The notes under the pieces are model-generated. The model ran no database searches, had not been told where the DNA came from, and saw only the letters and a program-made list of their open reading frames with translations. Positions 22,869-32,068 of a stretch of DNA of 37,982 nt are shown here, one piece after another. The DNA is taken from the NCBI GenBank assembly GCA_905479705.1, contig CAJQNP010000006.1, positions 1 to 37,982 of the forward strand, written 5' to 3'. The first letter of the stretch is position 1, and every line of letters begins with the position of its first letter. Made by a program: the position numbers and the translations under genes. This DNA comes from an uncultured Gammaproteobacteria bacterium (GTDB lineage Bacteria; Pseudomonadota; Gammaproteobacteria; UBA9214).

Positions 22869-23894
22869 ATGAATCAACAATTGAATATTTCCAGAACTCT
22901 CGCATCAGCAATACTGCTTGTTTCGATACTTATTGGCCCGCCTGGCGCGAATGCCGGCAACTATAACGACCAGCCACAGGTACAGGACTTCATCGACATG
23001 ATGGTCGACAAGCACGGTTTCGAGCAGCAACAGCTGGTTGCGGTGTTCAACGAGGCCAAGCGCCGCGAGGACATCCTCGAGCTGATGCGCAAACCGGCGG
23101 AGAAGCGCCTCAAGTGGTACGAGTACCGGAAAATATTCCTGACCGCAGGCCGCATCGATGGCGGCGTCGACTTCTGGAAGCAAAATCTGGACGCCCTGCA
23201 AAAGGCCGAGGCCACCTACGGCGTCGCACCGCAAATCATTGTCGCCATTATCGGCGTCGAGACCCGCTATGGCGGCAACACCGGCCGCCACCGGGTCATC
23301 GATGCGCTTTCCACGCTGGCCTTTGACTACCCGCCGCGCAGCGAGTTCTTCAGCGGCGAACTGGAGCAGTTCCTGATCCTCGGCCGGGAAGAAGATATCG
23401 ACGTCACCACCACGACCGGCTCCTACGCGGGCGCCATGGGCTACGGCCAGTTCATCCCCAGCAGTTACCGCCACTACGCGGTTGATTTTGACGGCGACGG
23501 CAAGCGTGACCTGTGGGAAAACAAGATGGATATCATTGGCAGCGTCGCCAACTACTTCAAGGAACATGGCTGGAAAACCGGCGCACCGGTCGCGGTACTG
23601 GCCAGCGTGGAAGGCGAGCGCTACAAGGAAATCCTCGAGATGGGCTACAAACCACACACCGTGCTGGATGCCCTGCGTCACGACGGCATCATCCCGCAGC
23701 AACCAATGCCGGATGAGCTGGTTGCCGCCCTGATCAGCCTCGATCAGGAAGACGGGCCGGAATACTGGCTGGACTTCAATAACTTTTATGCCATCACGCG
23801 TTATAATCACAGTCCGCTGTATGCCATGGCGGTCTACCAGCTCAGTGAAGAAATTCGTTCCGCTTACGAGAAGACACGGTTATTCAATGAGTAG
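22869..23894 (+). CDS. mltB: Lytic murein transglycosylase B
   Basis: APQIIVAIIGVETRYGGNTGRHRVIDALSTLAFDYPPRSEFFSGELEQFL; GSYAGAMGYGQFIPSSYRHYAVDFDGDG. Confidence 0.95.
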   Translation: MNQQLNISRTLASAILLVSILIGPPGANAGNYNDQPQVQDFIDMMVDKHGFEQQQLVAVFNEAKRREDILELMRKPAEKRLKWYEYRKIFLTAGRIDGGVDFWKQNLDALQKAEATYGVAPQIIVAIIGVETRYGGNTGRHRVIDALSTLAFDYPPRSEFFSGELEQFLILGREEDIDVTTTTGSYAGAMGYGQFIPSSYRHYAVDFDGDGKRDLWENKMDIIGSVANYFKEHGWKTGAPVAVLASVEGERYKEILEMGYKPHTVLDALRHDGIIPQQPMPDELVAALISLDQEDGPEYWLDFNNFYAITRYNHSPLYAMAVYQLSEEIRSAYEKTRLFNE

Positions 23895-24723
23895 ACAAAC
23901 ACAGAAACACAGGGGTGCACTCTGGCTAATTGCAGGCGTGCTGCTGACCAGTGGCTGTTTCACCGCCTGCACCTCGATGCAGAGCACCCTGGTATCCGAC
24001 GATGCACCGGCCAACCCGCGCGATGTGTCCAATGTGCCCGATGCCGTGCCGCGCGCCGAGCCACTGAGCCGCTACGGCAATATGGAGTCCTACCAGGTAT
24101 ACGGCAAGACCTACCACACCCTGCCCTCAAGCTCCGGCTACCGGGAAAGTGGCATTGCCTCCTGGTACGGCACCAAGTTTCACGGCAAGCGCACCTCCAG
24201 CGGCGAGCCCTATGATCTGTACGCCATGACGGCCGCGCACAAGACGCTGCCGCTACCGACCTACGTCGAGGTCACCAACCTGAAGAACAACCGCAAGGTC
24301 ATCGTCAAGGTCAACGACCGCGGCCCGTTCCACGAGGACCGCCTCATCGACCTGTCGTACTCGGCTGCATCGCGGCTGGATATCCTGCCCTACGGCACCG
24401 GCGAGGTAGAGATACGCGCCATCGACCCGACGCAGTCTGGTCAACCTGCAGCGCCCGCGAGTGCAGCCATGACAGCACTGCCAGGCGATTCACTGCTGTT
24501 CCTGCAGGTCGGCGCCTTCTCCAGCCGCGCCAACGCGGAGCGCATGCAGGGAGACCTGCAGACGCAGAACCTCGGTGCAATCCGCATCGTCGAGGCAACC
24601 ACCGATGCCGGCACCTTCTACAAGGTCCAGGTCGGGCCGCTACCGAGTCACATGGAAGCCAACCGTGTCACCCAGGAACTCAAAACGCTGGGTATCGACA
24701 ACAGTCATTCCATCGTTCAGTAA
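23887..24723 (+). CDS. rlpA: Septal ring lytic transglycosylase RlpA, SPOR domain
   Basis: Lipobox LTSGC; SGIASWYGTKFHGKRTSSGEPYDLYAMTAAHKTLPLPTYVEVTNLKNNRKVIVKVNDRGPF; C-terminal SPOR repeat. Confidence 0.95.
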   Translation: MSRQTQKHRGALWLIAGVLLTSGCFTACTSMQSTLVSDDAPANPRDVSNVPDAVPRAEPLSRYGNMESYQVYGKTYHTLPSSSGYRESGIASWYGTKFHGKRTSSGEPYDLYAMTAAHKTLPLPTYVEVTNLKNNRKVIVKVNDRGPFHEDRLIDLSYSAASRLDILPYGTGEVEIRAIDPTQSGQPAAPASAAMTALPGDSLLFLQVGAFSSRANAERMQGDLQTQNLGAIRIVEATTDAGTFYKVQVGPLPSHMEANRVTQELKTLGIDNSHSIVQ

Positions 24724-24814
24724 CCACGCACAGGGCCGTGGCAGGCATTGCAAAATTCCGGCGACAGTCGGACAATGCGTGCCAACATTTGTTACCAATA
24801 CCCCCAGGAAAACT

Positions 24815-25957
24815 ATGCATAAGCATCTGTTATATATAGCTATATTTCTATCCCAGCTGATCGGCGCCAGCCTTGCCCAGGCAGCCCTGCCGATACCCAA
24901 ACCCCCGTCAACCGGTGCCAAGTCATTCATTATTCAGGACTATGGAAGCGGCAACATCCTTGCCGAGAAAAACTCCGACGTCTCGGTCGAACCGGCCAGC
25001 ATCACCAAGCTGATGACCGCCTATACCATCTTCAATGAACTGCAATCCGGGAACATCGCCCTGACCGACATCGTCACCATCAGCGAGAAGGCCTGGCGCA
25101 CACCCGGCTCACGCATGTTCGTCGAGGTCGGCAAACAGGTGGCCGTTGAAGACCTGCTGCAGGGCATGATCGTGCAGTCCGGCAACGATGCCACCGTGGC
25201 ACTCGCCGAGTATGTCGCCGGCAGCGAGGACTCCTTTGCCGCGCTGATGAACAAGCATGCCGAGGAGATCGGCCTGACCGGCAGCCACTTCATGAACTCG
25301 ACCGGCCTGCCGGATGACAATCACTACATGACGGCCAGGGATATTGCACAGCTGTCGACCCTGCTGATCAAGAACTACCCCGAGTACTACAAGTGGTACT
25401 CGCAAAAGGAATACACCTTCAACGATATTACCCAGCACAACCGCAACAAGCTGTTGTGGCGTGATGATAGCGTCGACGGACTGAAAACCGGGCACACCGA
25501 TTCGGCCGGCTGGTGCCTGGTGACCTCTGCAGAAAAGGAAGGCATGCGCCTGATCACCGTGGTACTGGGTACCAACAGCGACAACGCGCGCACCGACGCC
25601 AGCCAGGCACTGCTGAATTACGGTTTTCGTTTCTTTGAAACCCACAAACTCTATGATGCCGGTACCCAGTTGACGACTTCACGCATCTGGAAGGGCAGTA
25701 GCGAAACCATCGCACTGGGTGTCGACAAGCCGCTGTATGTCACCATCCCGCGCGGCCAGTACAACGCACTGGATGCCTCCATGAATATCGACCAGCGCAT
25801 CATGGCCCCGGTCAATGCCGGGCAGTCACTGGGCAGCGTGCTGGTGAAACTCGGCGAACAGGTGGTAGCCGACCAGCCGCTGGTCAGTCTGCAGTCCATC
25901 GGTGAGGGCTCTTTCTGGCAACGCATTACCGACGAAGGCCTGCTGTACTTCGAGTAA
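24815..25957 (+). CDS. dacA: D-alanyl-D-alanine carboxypeptidase (PBP5/6 family)
   Basis: Signal peptide; PASITKLMTAY (SxxK), SGNDATVALAEY (SxN), DGLKTGHTDSAG (KTG). Confidence 0.96.
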   Translation: MHKHLLYIAIFLSQLIGASLAQAALPIPKPPSTGAKSFIIQDYGSGNILAEKNSDVSVEPASITKLMTAYTIFNELQSGNIALTDIVTISEKAWRTPGSRMFVEVGKQVAVEDLLQGMIVQSGNDATVALAEYVAGSEDSFAALMNKHAEEIGLTGSHFMNSTGLPDDNHYMTARDIAQLSTLLIKNYPEYYKWYSQKEYTFNDITQHNRNKLLWRDDSVDGLKTGHTDSAGWCLVTSAEKEGMRLITVVLGTNSDNARTDASQALLNYGFRFFETHKLYDAGTQLTTSRIWKGSSETIALGVDKPLYVTIPRGQYNALDASMNIDQRIMAPVNAGQSLGSVLVKLGEQVVADQPLVSLQSIGEGSFWQRITDEGLLYFE

Positions 25958-25969
25958 GGCTGACCAGCA

Positions 25970-26836
25970 GTGGTGCCCACAGCCTACCTGAACGGGGAGT
26001 TTCTGCCCCTGTCGGAAACACGCATCTCGGTCATGGACCGTGGATTCCTGTTTGGCGACGGGGTCTACGAGGTCATCCCGGTCTATGGCGGCAGGCTGTT
26101 TCGGCTGGAACATCATCTGAAGCGCCTGCAAAACAGCCTCGACGCCATTCGTATCAGTAACCCGCTGGCTCCTGCCGAGTGGCACCTGATGCTGACGAAA
26201 CTGGTGGAAAGCAACGACGCTGAGGACCAGGCCGTGTACCTGCAGGTCACCCGGGGCGTTGCGGAAAAGCGCGACCACGCCTTCCCGGCCGATGTAACAC
26301 CGACGCTGTTCGCCATGAGCACGCCCATGGCCGAATCGGTTGATATTGACGCCATCCCGGGCGTTAGCGCCGTCACCCTGGAGGATATTCGCTGGAACCT
26401 CTGTAACGTCAAGGCAATCACACTGCTGCCCAATGTGTTGCTGCGCCAGCAGGCGATTGACGACGGCGGCACCGAGGCCATTCTCATCAAGAACGGACTA
26501 GCCATCGAGGGCGCGGCCAGTAACGTGTTTATCGTCAGCAACGGCCTGTTGATCACACCACCGAACGGCCCCTCACTGCTGCCTGGTATTACCCGCGACC
26601 TCGTAATCGAACTCGCCGCCAATCACGCCATCCCGTTTCGCGAGGCCGACATCACGGAACAGCAACTGTTTAACGCCGAGGAAATCTGGCTGACCAGCTC
26701 CACCCGCGAGATCTCGCCGGTTATCCAGCTCAATGACCGGGTCATCAGTGCTGGCAAACCGGGGCCACTGTGGCGTCGCATGATTAACCTGTACCAGGAC
26801 CACAAGATGGCCATTCGCAAGGGCGAGGCGAGTTAA
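25970..26836 (+). CDS. dat: D-amino-acid aminotransferase (class IV), GTG start
   Basis: AYLNGEFLPLSETRISVMDRGFLFGDGVYEVIPVYGGRLFRLEHHLKRL; EGAASNVFIV. Confidence 0.93.
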   Translation: MVPTAYLNGEFLPLSETRISVMDRGFLFGDGVYEVIPVYGGRLFRLEHHLKRLQNSLDAIRISNPLAPAEWHLMLTKLVESNDAEDQAVYLQVTRGVAEKRDHAFPADVTPTLFAMSTPMAESVDIDAIPGVSAVTLEDIRWNLCNVKAITLLPNVLLRQQAIDDGGTEAILIKNGLAIEGAASNVFIVSNGLLITPPNGPSLLPGITRDLVIELAANHAIPFREADITEQQLFNAEEIWLTSSTREISPVIQLNDRVISAGKPGPLWRRMINLYQDHKMAIRKGEAS

Positions 26837-26878
26837 TCTGACTCGAATCGTGCGGTTACTTCAATGACAGAGGCAAAC

Positions 26879-27592
26879 ATGAATAACAAATTCAGCGCCG
26901 CGATACTCGGCCTGGGTATCTTTCTCGGACTCACTGTACTCGGTTACCTGCTGGCAAACGCCGCCATCACGTACAAGGAATACGAGCGCACCATCAGCGT
27001 CAAGGGCCTGGCCGAGCGCGAGTACCCGGCGGATATCGTCATCTGGCCGATCCAGTTCACCGCCGCCAGCAATGACGTCGAGGGGCTGTACACTGCCATC
27101 GAGAGCAGTACCGCGAAGATCAGGTCCTTTCTAAGGGAATGCGGACTGGACGACTCGGAGGTATCCCTGTCTCCGCCGGCAATCACCGACAAGTCCGCGC
27201 AGAGCTACGGTAATACCAACCTGGTTGAATTCCGCTACTCGGCCGTACAGACGGTCAATGTCTACTCGCACAACATTGACGCGGTACGCGCCATCATGAG
27301 CGACCTGGCACAACTCGGTAAACAGGGGATCGTCTTTACCGCTGGCAACTACCAGTCACAGACAGAGTATCTGTTTACGCGGCTGAACGAGGTCAAGCCT
27401 GCCATGATCGAGGAAGCCACCAACAAGGCACGCGAGGTGGCCGTGAAATTCGCACAGGACTCGCAGAGCACGCTTGGCAAGATCAAACGTGCCTCGCAGG
27501 GCCAGTTCAGCATCAGCGCACGCGACAACAATACGCCGCACATCAAGCGCGTCCGCGTGGTCTCGACGGTCGAGTACTACCTCTCGGACTGA
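26879..27592 (+). CDS. SIMPL (DUF541) domain protein
   Basis: N-terminal TM; TISVKGLAEREYPADIVIWPIQFTAASNDVEGLYTAIESSTAKIRSFLRECGLDDSEVSLSPPAITDK. Confidence 0.88.
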   Translation: MNNKFSAAILGLGIFLGLTVLGYLLANAAITYKEYERTISVKGLAEREYPADIVIWPIQFTAASNDVEGLYTAIESSTAKIRSFLRECGLDDSEVSLSPPAITDKSAQSYGNTNLVEFRYSAVQTVNVYSHNIDAVRAIMSDLAQLGKQGIVFTAGNYQSQTEYLFTRLNEVKPAMIEEATNKAREVAVKFAQDSQSTLGKIKRASQGQFSISARDNNTPHIKRVRVVSTVEYYLSD

Positions 27593-27963
27593 CGTGCAGA
27601 TGGCCGAATGAATTCGGCCCTACAACGGTGGCTCGGACTGACGTGCGGATGGCCGAATGAATTCGGCCCTACAACGGTGGCCTGGATAGCTGCCAACTGT
27701 AGGGTCGAATTCATTCGACCAGCAGCATTACAACAAACCCGGTTACCAAATGCGCCCTGCCGGCCGGATAAATCCGGCCCTACAACGATGAATTGACAAC
27801 AACGCATCAACGATCCCTAATCATCAACATTCAGGAGCCCGGCCGAATGAATTCGGCCCTACATTGACAATTCGCATACTACCCGACTGTAGGGTCGAAT
27901 TCATTCGACCAGCAGCCTTGCAACAACCCGGTTAGCGGGCGATCACCACTGCCCTGCTCTACC
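27583..27963. repeat. REP-like repeat cluster, including a 49-bp tandem duplication
   Basis: At least five GGCCGAAT/ATTCGGCC-type palindromes in both orientations (about 27600, 27650, 27697, 27761, 27841, 27887). Confidence 0.85.
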
Positions 27964-27976
27964 GGATTAAACAGGC

Positions 27977-28573
27977 CTACAGTGCCTCACCCGCCAGCGT
28001 TTCACCACGGCCATTCAGCAGGTAGACCGCTCGCCCCTCACGACCGCATTCCAGCCTGATTCGCAGCGCCACACCGGATGGTTGTGTCTGCAGCCCTTCA
28101 TAACTGAACAGGATACCGAGGGCCTTGCCATGGGCGGCGGCCTTCTCGAGACGCTTGCCCATCAGTTCGGTGCGGCAATTCGGCCAGGCCATCACGACAC
28201 TGCATTCCCCGGCCTGCAGCAGTGATTCGGCTGTCCACAGGGCACTGCGCCCGGGGTGCGGGTTAACCTGCAGTACCCGTTCATGACGAACCGCCGACTC
28301 GGTAAACAACTGTGAACGTGCCGGCCAGGTCGGATTCACCATGGCGATCCAGCGACGTTGCTGACTGATGCGTACCAGTGCCGGCATCAACACACTCATG
28401 GCCTCGCTGTAGGCATCCGGCAGGATGACCTCGACCAGACCGCTCCTGGGCCAGCCACCACCGGGGAGCAACTCGTCAAGCACGGCGCTGCCGGTGGATG
28501 TAACCAGAGAGGACCCGGAAGCGGTCGTGCTTTCCCAGGCATTCACATGATGCAATTGATTGGCTGTCTTCAT
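27977..28573 (-). CDS. SulA/ImuA-like SOS protein (RecA-related fold)
   Basis: AVLDELLPGGGWPRSGLVEVILPDAYSEAMSVLMPALVRISQQRRWIAMVNPTWPARSQLF; start overlaps lexA stop (TGATG). Confidence 0.8.
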   Translation of the reverse strand: MKTANQLHHVNAWESTTASGSSLVTSTGSAVLDELLPGGGWPRSGLVEVILPDAYSEAMSVLMPALVRISQQRRWIAMVNPTWPARSQLFTESAVRHERVLQVNPHPGRSALWTAESLLQAGECSVVMAWPNCRTELMGKRLEKAAAHGKALGILFSYEGLQTQPSGVALRIRLECGREGRAVYLLNGRGETLAGEAL

Positions 28574-29190
28574 CAGTTTATCTCCTTTCGTAATACGCCC
28601 ACGGCAAGGCCCTCGATATGCAGGTCCTGCTCACGCAGATCGACGCGAATCGGTTCATAGGCCGGGTTTTCTGCAATCAGCCGCACAATCGAGCCGCGCT
28701 GGCGAAAGCGTTTAACAGTCACGTCATCATCAAGGCGCGCCACCACGACCTGGCCATTCTCGGCACGCGGCGTGCGGTGCACGGCCAGCAGGTCACCGTC
28801 ATGAATACCGATATCCAGCATACTGTCACCACGCACGCGCAGCAGATAATCAGCACGCGGATGAAAGGCATCACCCTCAAGCGGACAGTAGTCCTCGATA
28901 TTCTGCTCCGCCAGGATCGGCTCGCCGGCCGCGACCCGGCCGACCACCGGCAGACCGTATTCCTCATCTTCCTCGTCCAGCAGGCGAATGCCGCGTGACG
29001 AACCGGGGATCATCTCGATGTAGCCCTTGCGTTCCAGCGCGCGCAGGTGGTCCTCGGCGGCGTTGGCCGACCGAAAGCCCAGCGTGGCAGCAATCTCGGC
29101 ACGGGTGGGCGGGCAGCCCTCCTCCTTGATATAACCACGGATCAGTTCGAGGATCTCGGCCTGGCGTGCGGTCAGGGTGTTCTCATTCAT
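28573..29190 (-). CDS. lexA: SOS repressor LexA
   Basis: [54 protein letters not shown]; Ala-Gly cleavage site VAAGEPI; Ser (RGDSM) and Lys (VTVKRF). Confidence 0.98.
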   Translation of the reverse strand: MNENTLTARQAEILELIRGYIKEEGCPPTRAEIAATLGFRSANAAEDHLRALERKGYIEMIPGSSRGIRLLDEEDEEYGLPVVGRVAAGEPILAEQNIEDYCPLEGDAFHPRADYLLRVRGDSMLDIGIHDGDLLAVHRTPRAENGQVVVARLDDDVTVKRFRQRGSIVRLIAENPAYEPIRVDLREQDLHIEGLAVGVLRKEIN

Positions 29191-29216
29191 GTCTTTTCAC
29201 TGGCTATCTGTACAGG

Positions 29217-29236
29217 TACTGTGATTATATACAGTA
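29217..29236 (-). promoter_or_regulatory. LexA (SOS) box upstream of lexA
   Basis: TACTGTGATTATATACAGTA fits TACTGT-N8-ACAGTA; 27 bp upstream of the lexA ATG. Confidence 0.93.
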
Positions 29237-29424
29237 AACACATAAATGCAAGTGTTTTTTATCCTGTTGATTTACATGATTTTGTTTACTCATCCTGGAT
29301 TTCTACCCGGGATACCGGGCGGAACTGTGCGCGACCACAAATTCGATTATTATAGGCGCCGACCATTCCGGCGCAGCCCCCTGCCCGGGCCCCACAGACC
29401 CTGACAACGGCACAATCGACATCC

Positions 29425-30648
29425 ATGCTAGACACACACCCCCCAGCACGCCACAGCGTTGCCGTTCAGGTCGGCCACGTCGTCATCGGTGGCAACTCAC
29501 CGATCGTGGTGCAGTCCATGACAAACACCGACACGGCCGATGTTGCCGCCACCGTGAAGCAGATACGTGAACTCGCACAGGCCGGCTCGGAACTGGTACG
29601 CCTTACCATCAATACCGACGGTGCCGCGCGCGCGGTAGCGGAGATCGCGGAGCAGTTACAACAAGCGGATGTTGATGTGCCACTCATCGGTGACTTTCAT
29701 TTCAACGGCCACAAGCTGCTGGCGAATAATCCTGACTGTGCGCAGGCACTGGCCAAGTACCGCATCAACCCCGGCAATGTCGGCCGCGGCAAGAAACGCG
29801 ACGAGCAGTTCGCCGAGATGATCGAGATTGCCTGTCGTTATGAGAAGCCGGTACGCATTGGCGTTAACTGGGGCAGCCTGGACCAGGCGCTGGTGGCGCG
29901 CCTGATGGATGACAACGCGCGGCGTATCGATGCAAAAGATGCGCAGGACATCATGCATGAAATCATGGTCACCTCGGCGCTGGAAAGCGCGGCACAGGCG
30001 GAAGCACTGGGTATGCCGCGCAACCGCATTATCCTGTCGGCCAAGATGAGCGGCGTGCAGGACCTGATTGCCGTGTACCGGGAGCTCTCTGCACAGAGTG
30101 ACCACGCCCTGCACCTGGGCCTGACCGAGGCCGGCATGGGTTCCAAGGGCATCGTGGCTTCAACGGCGGCGCTGTCCGTGTTATTGCAGGAAGGCATCGG
30201 CGACACCATTCGCATTTCGCTGACGCCGGAACCGGGCGGCGATCGTTGCCGCGAGGTCATCGTCGCGCAGGAATTACTGCAGGCCATGGAACTGCGGCAT
30301 TTCACACCGGCGGTGATTGCCTGCCCCGGCTGCGGCCGTACCACCAGTCATTACTTCCAGCAACTGGCGCAGGACATCCAGACCCATTTACGCGAACAGA
30401 TGCCGGTCTGGCGGCAGCACCACCCGGGCGTTGAAGAGATGAAGGTTGCCGTGATGGGGTGCGTGGTGAACGGGCCTGGTGAAAGCAAGCATGCCAACAT
30501 CGGGATCAGTCTGCCGGGTACCGGGGAGAGCCCGGTGGCACCGGTTTATGTCGATGGAGAAAAGACCGTGACGCTTAAGGGTGACGCGATCGCGGCGGAC
30601 TTCCAGAAGATCGTGGATGACTACGTCGTGCGGCGTTACGGCAAGTAA
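29425..30648 (+). CDS. ispG: 4-hydroxy-3-methylbut-2-en-1-yl diphosphate synthase
   Basis: [44 protein letters not shown] and [10 protein letters not shown] Fe-S motifs. Confidence 0.97.
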   Translation: MLDTHPPARHSVAVQVGHVVIGGNSPIVVQSMTNTDTADVAATVKQIRELAQAGSELVRLTINTDGAARAVAEIAEQLQQADVDVPLIGDFHFNGHKLLANNPDCAQALAKYRINPGNVGRGKKRDEQFAEMIEIACRYEKPVRIGVNWGSLDQALVARLMDDNARRIDAKDAQDIMHEIMVTSALESAAQAEALGMPRNRIILSAKMSGVQDLIAVYRELSAQSDHALHLGLTEAGMGSKGIVASTAALSVLLQEGIGDTIRISLTPEPGGDRCREVIVAQELLQAMELRHFTPAVIACPGCGRTTSHYFQQLAQDIQTHLREQMPVWRQHHPGVEEMKVAVMGCVVNGPGESKHANIGISLPGTGESPVAPVYVDGEKTVTLKGDAIAADFQKIVDDYVVRRYGK

Positions 30649-30660
30649 CGCGCAACCCGC

Positions 30661-30861
30661 CTAGCGCGCATTACGTAACGGTGACGGCGGCGTCCTGTCT
30701 ACCGTGGCGAGGTGTGAATAGTTAAGACTTTCCTGCCTGACGCGTTCATCGCGCTCGGCCTGCGCGGAAGAAGCCAGCGTGGTGAATACCACGGCCAGCA
30801 GCACCACGACAGCGATGAATTCCAGTGAGTTAATAGCCCGTAGGATTGTCGATCTGTACAT
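30661..30861 (-). CDS. Small putative secreted/membrane protein, 66 aa
   Basis: MYRSTILRAINSLEFIAVVVLLAVVFTTLASSAQA signal-peptide-like N-terminus with AQA site; AGGGGC upstream of ATG. Confidence 0.5.
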   Translation of the reverse strand: MYRSTILRAINSLEFIAVVVLLAVVFTTLASSAQAERDERVRQESLNYSHLATVDRTPPSPLRNAR

Positions 30862-31124
30862 GCCCGCCCCTGTTGCCGCCTGAAAACCTCACGGACGTAT
30901 CGGCACATGGCCCCGATCTTCCAGACCCTCGAGGCAACTCTGTGACGCGATTCACGGACAGGGCTGCCTGACAGTGACAGGCGCGGGCTCTCCCTGTTAT
31001 CCGCTACCAGCTGGTGGCAGCTCATAAGATAATGTTTTTACTAATTTTATTTTCCTTAAGGGCATTCCTGGCCGGCCGTTAACCTTGTATGCATGCCCGG
31101 CATGCGCACCAATCGAGGTGGACC

Positions 31125-31310
31125 ATGCGACACGCACACGACAGACGCCAGCCACATCATCCCGAGCCGAATCCCGCGGTTGATAACGGCCTGGAATCGA
31201 CATTGGCAGAACGCCGCAAGACGACTGACAGGCGCAAGGAAAACCTCACACTGGAAGAACGTCAGTACCTGTTCTCGGAAATGCCTTCACCGTCCCCGAA
31301 AGACAACTGA
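31125..31310 (+). CDS. Small hydrophilic protein, 61 aa
   Basis: MRHAHDRRQPHHPEPNPAVDNGLESTLAERRKTTDRRKENLTLEERQYLFSEMPSPSPKDN; GAGGTGG ribosome-binding site; followed by a terminator. Confidence 0.55.
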   Translation: MRHAHDRRQPHHPEPNPAVDNGLESTLAERRKTTDRRKENLTLEERQYLFSEMPSPSPKDN

Positions 31311-31328
31311 AAACACCCTTCTCCCGCG

Positions 31329-31360
31329 ACCCCTGATTATTGAAATAAAGGGGTTTTTTT
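31329..31360 (+). terminator. Intrinsic terminator
   Basis: ACCCCT-(14 nt)-AGGGGT followed by T-tract. Confidence 0.75.
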
Positions 31361-31548
31361 ATGGCGTATGGTGTAAACTCTTTTCAGTCGGCGGTATTGG
31401 ACACGGTTTCAGAACCACCGGCTAAAACAAGAATCACAGTTGCACGTTTTAAATAGGTTATATTGGATGTTCCTCGTTGTACCTCCTGTAATACCCTTTC
31501 ACGGTCTGCGATTCATTATCTGTTCAATTTTTTATAGAGGTAAACAAC

Positions 31549-31752
31549 ATGGCCACAGGCACTGTTAAATGGTTCAACGATTCCAAGGGTTTTGGATTTA
31601 TCGCGCCGAACGATGGCGGCGAAGATGTATTCGTGCACTTTTCTGCGATTAGTGGAGACGGATTCAAGACACTGGCTGAAGGACAGAGCGTAAACTTTGA
31701 TGTCGAGCAGGGTCCGAAAGGTCTGCAGGCAACCAACGTTACCGCTGCCTGA
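31549..31752 (+). CDS. CspA-family cold-shock protein
   Basis: [67 protein letters not shown] (RNP1/RNP2). Confidence 0.98.
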   Translation: MATGTVKWFNDSKGFGFIAPNDGGEDVFVHFSAISGDGFKTLAEGQSVNFDVEQGPKGLQATNVTAA

Positions 31753-31777
31753 TTTCATCCGGTTGCTGTAAACAGGG

Positions 31778-31804
31778 AACCCCGCCTCGGCGGGGTTCTT
31801 TTTT
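31778..31804 (+). terminator. Intrinsic terminator of the cold-shock gene
   Basis: AACCCCGCC-TC-GGCGGGGTT-CTTTTTT. Confidence 0.92.
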
Positions 31805-31900
31805 GGGTGTAATAAAAACCTTGCCACGTGCACGACCGCCCAGGCCAGGGTCTAATTTATTCGGCCGTTGATTCCCGCTGGCCGAATGAATTCGGCCCTA

Positions 31901-32036
31901 CAAACCAGCGCCGTTATGAATCCGGCCCTACAAATCTGCGCCGTTATGACTCCGGCCCCACAAGCCAGCGCCGTTATGAATCCGGCCCCACAAACCAGCA
32001 CCGTTATGAATCCGGCCCCACAAACCAGCGCGGTTA
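31901..32036. repeat. 30-bp tandem repeat array, about 4.5 units
   Basis: Consensus CAAACCAGCGCCGTTATGAATCCGGCCC(C/T)A at 31901, 31931, 31961, 31991 and partial at 32021; flanked by REP-like palindromes. Confidence 0.93.
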
Positions 32037-32068
32037 TTGTAGGGTCGAATTCATTCGACCATCAGGGC

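Noticed and set aside
27593-27963. Possible CRISPR array from repeated palindromes
   Set aside because: Units vary in spacing and orientation, spacers are not uniform, and no cas genes are present; fits REP-like clusters.
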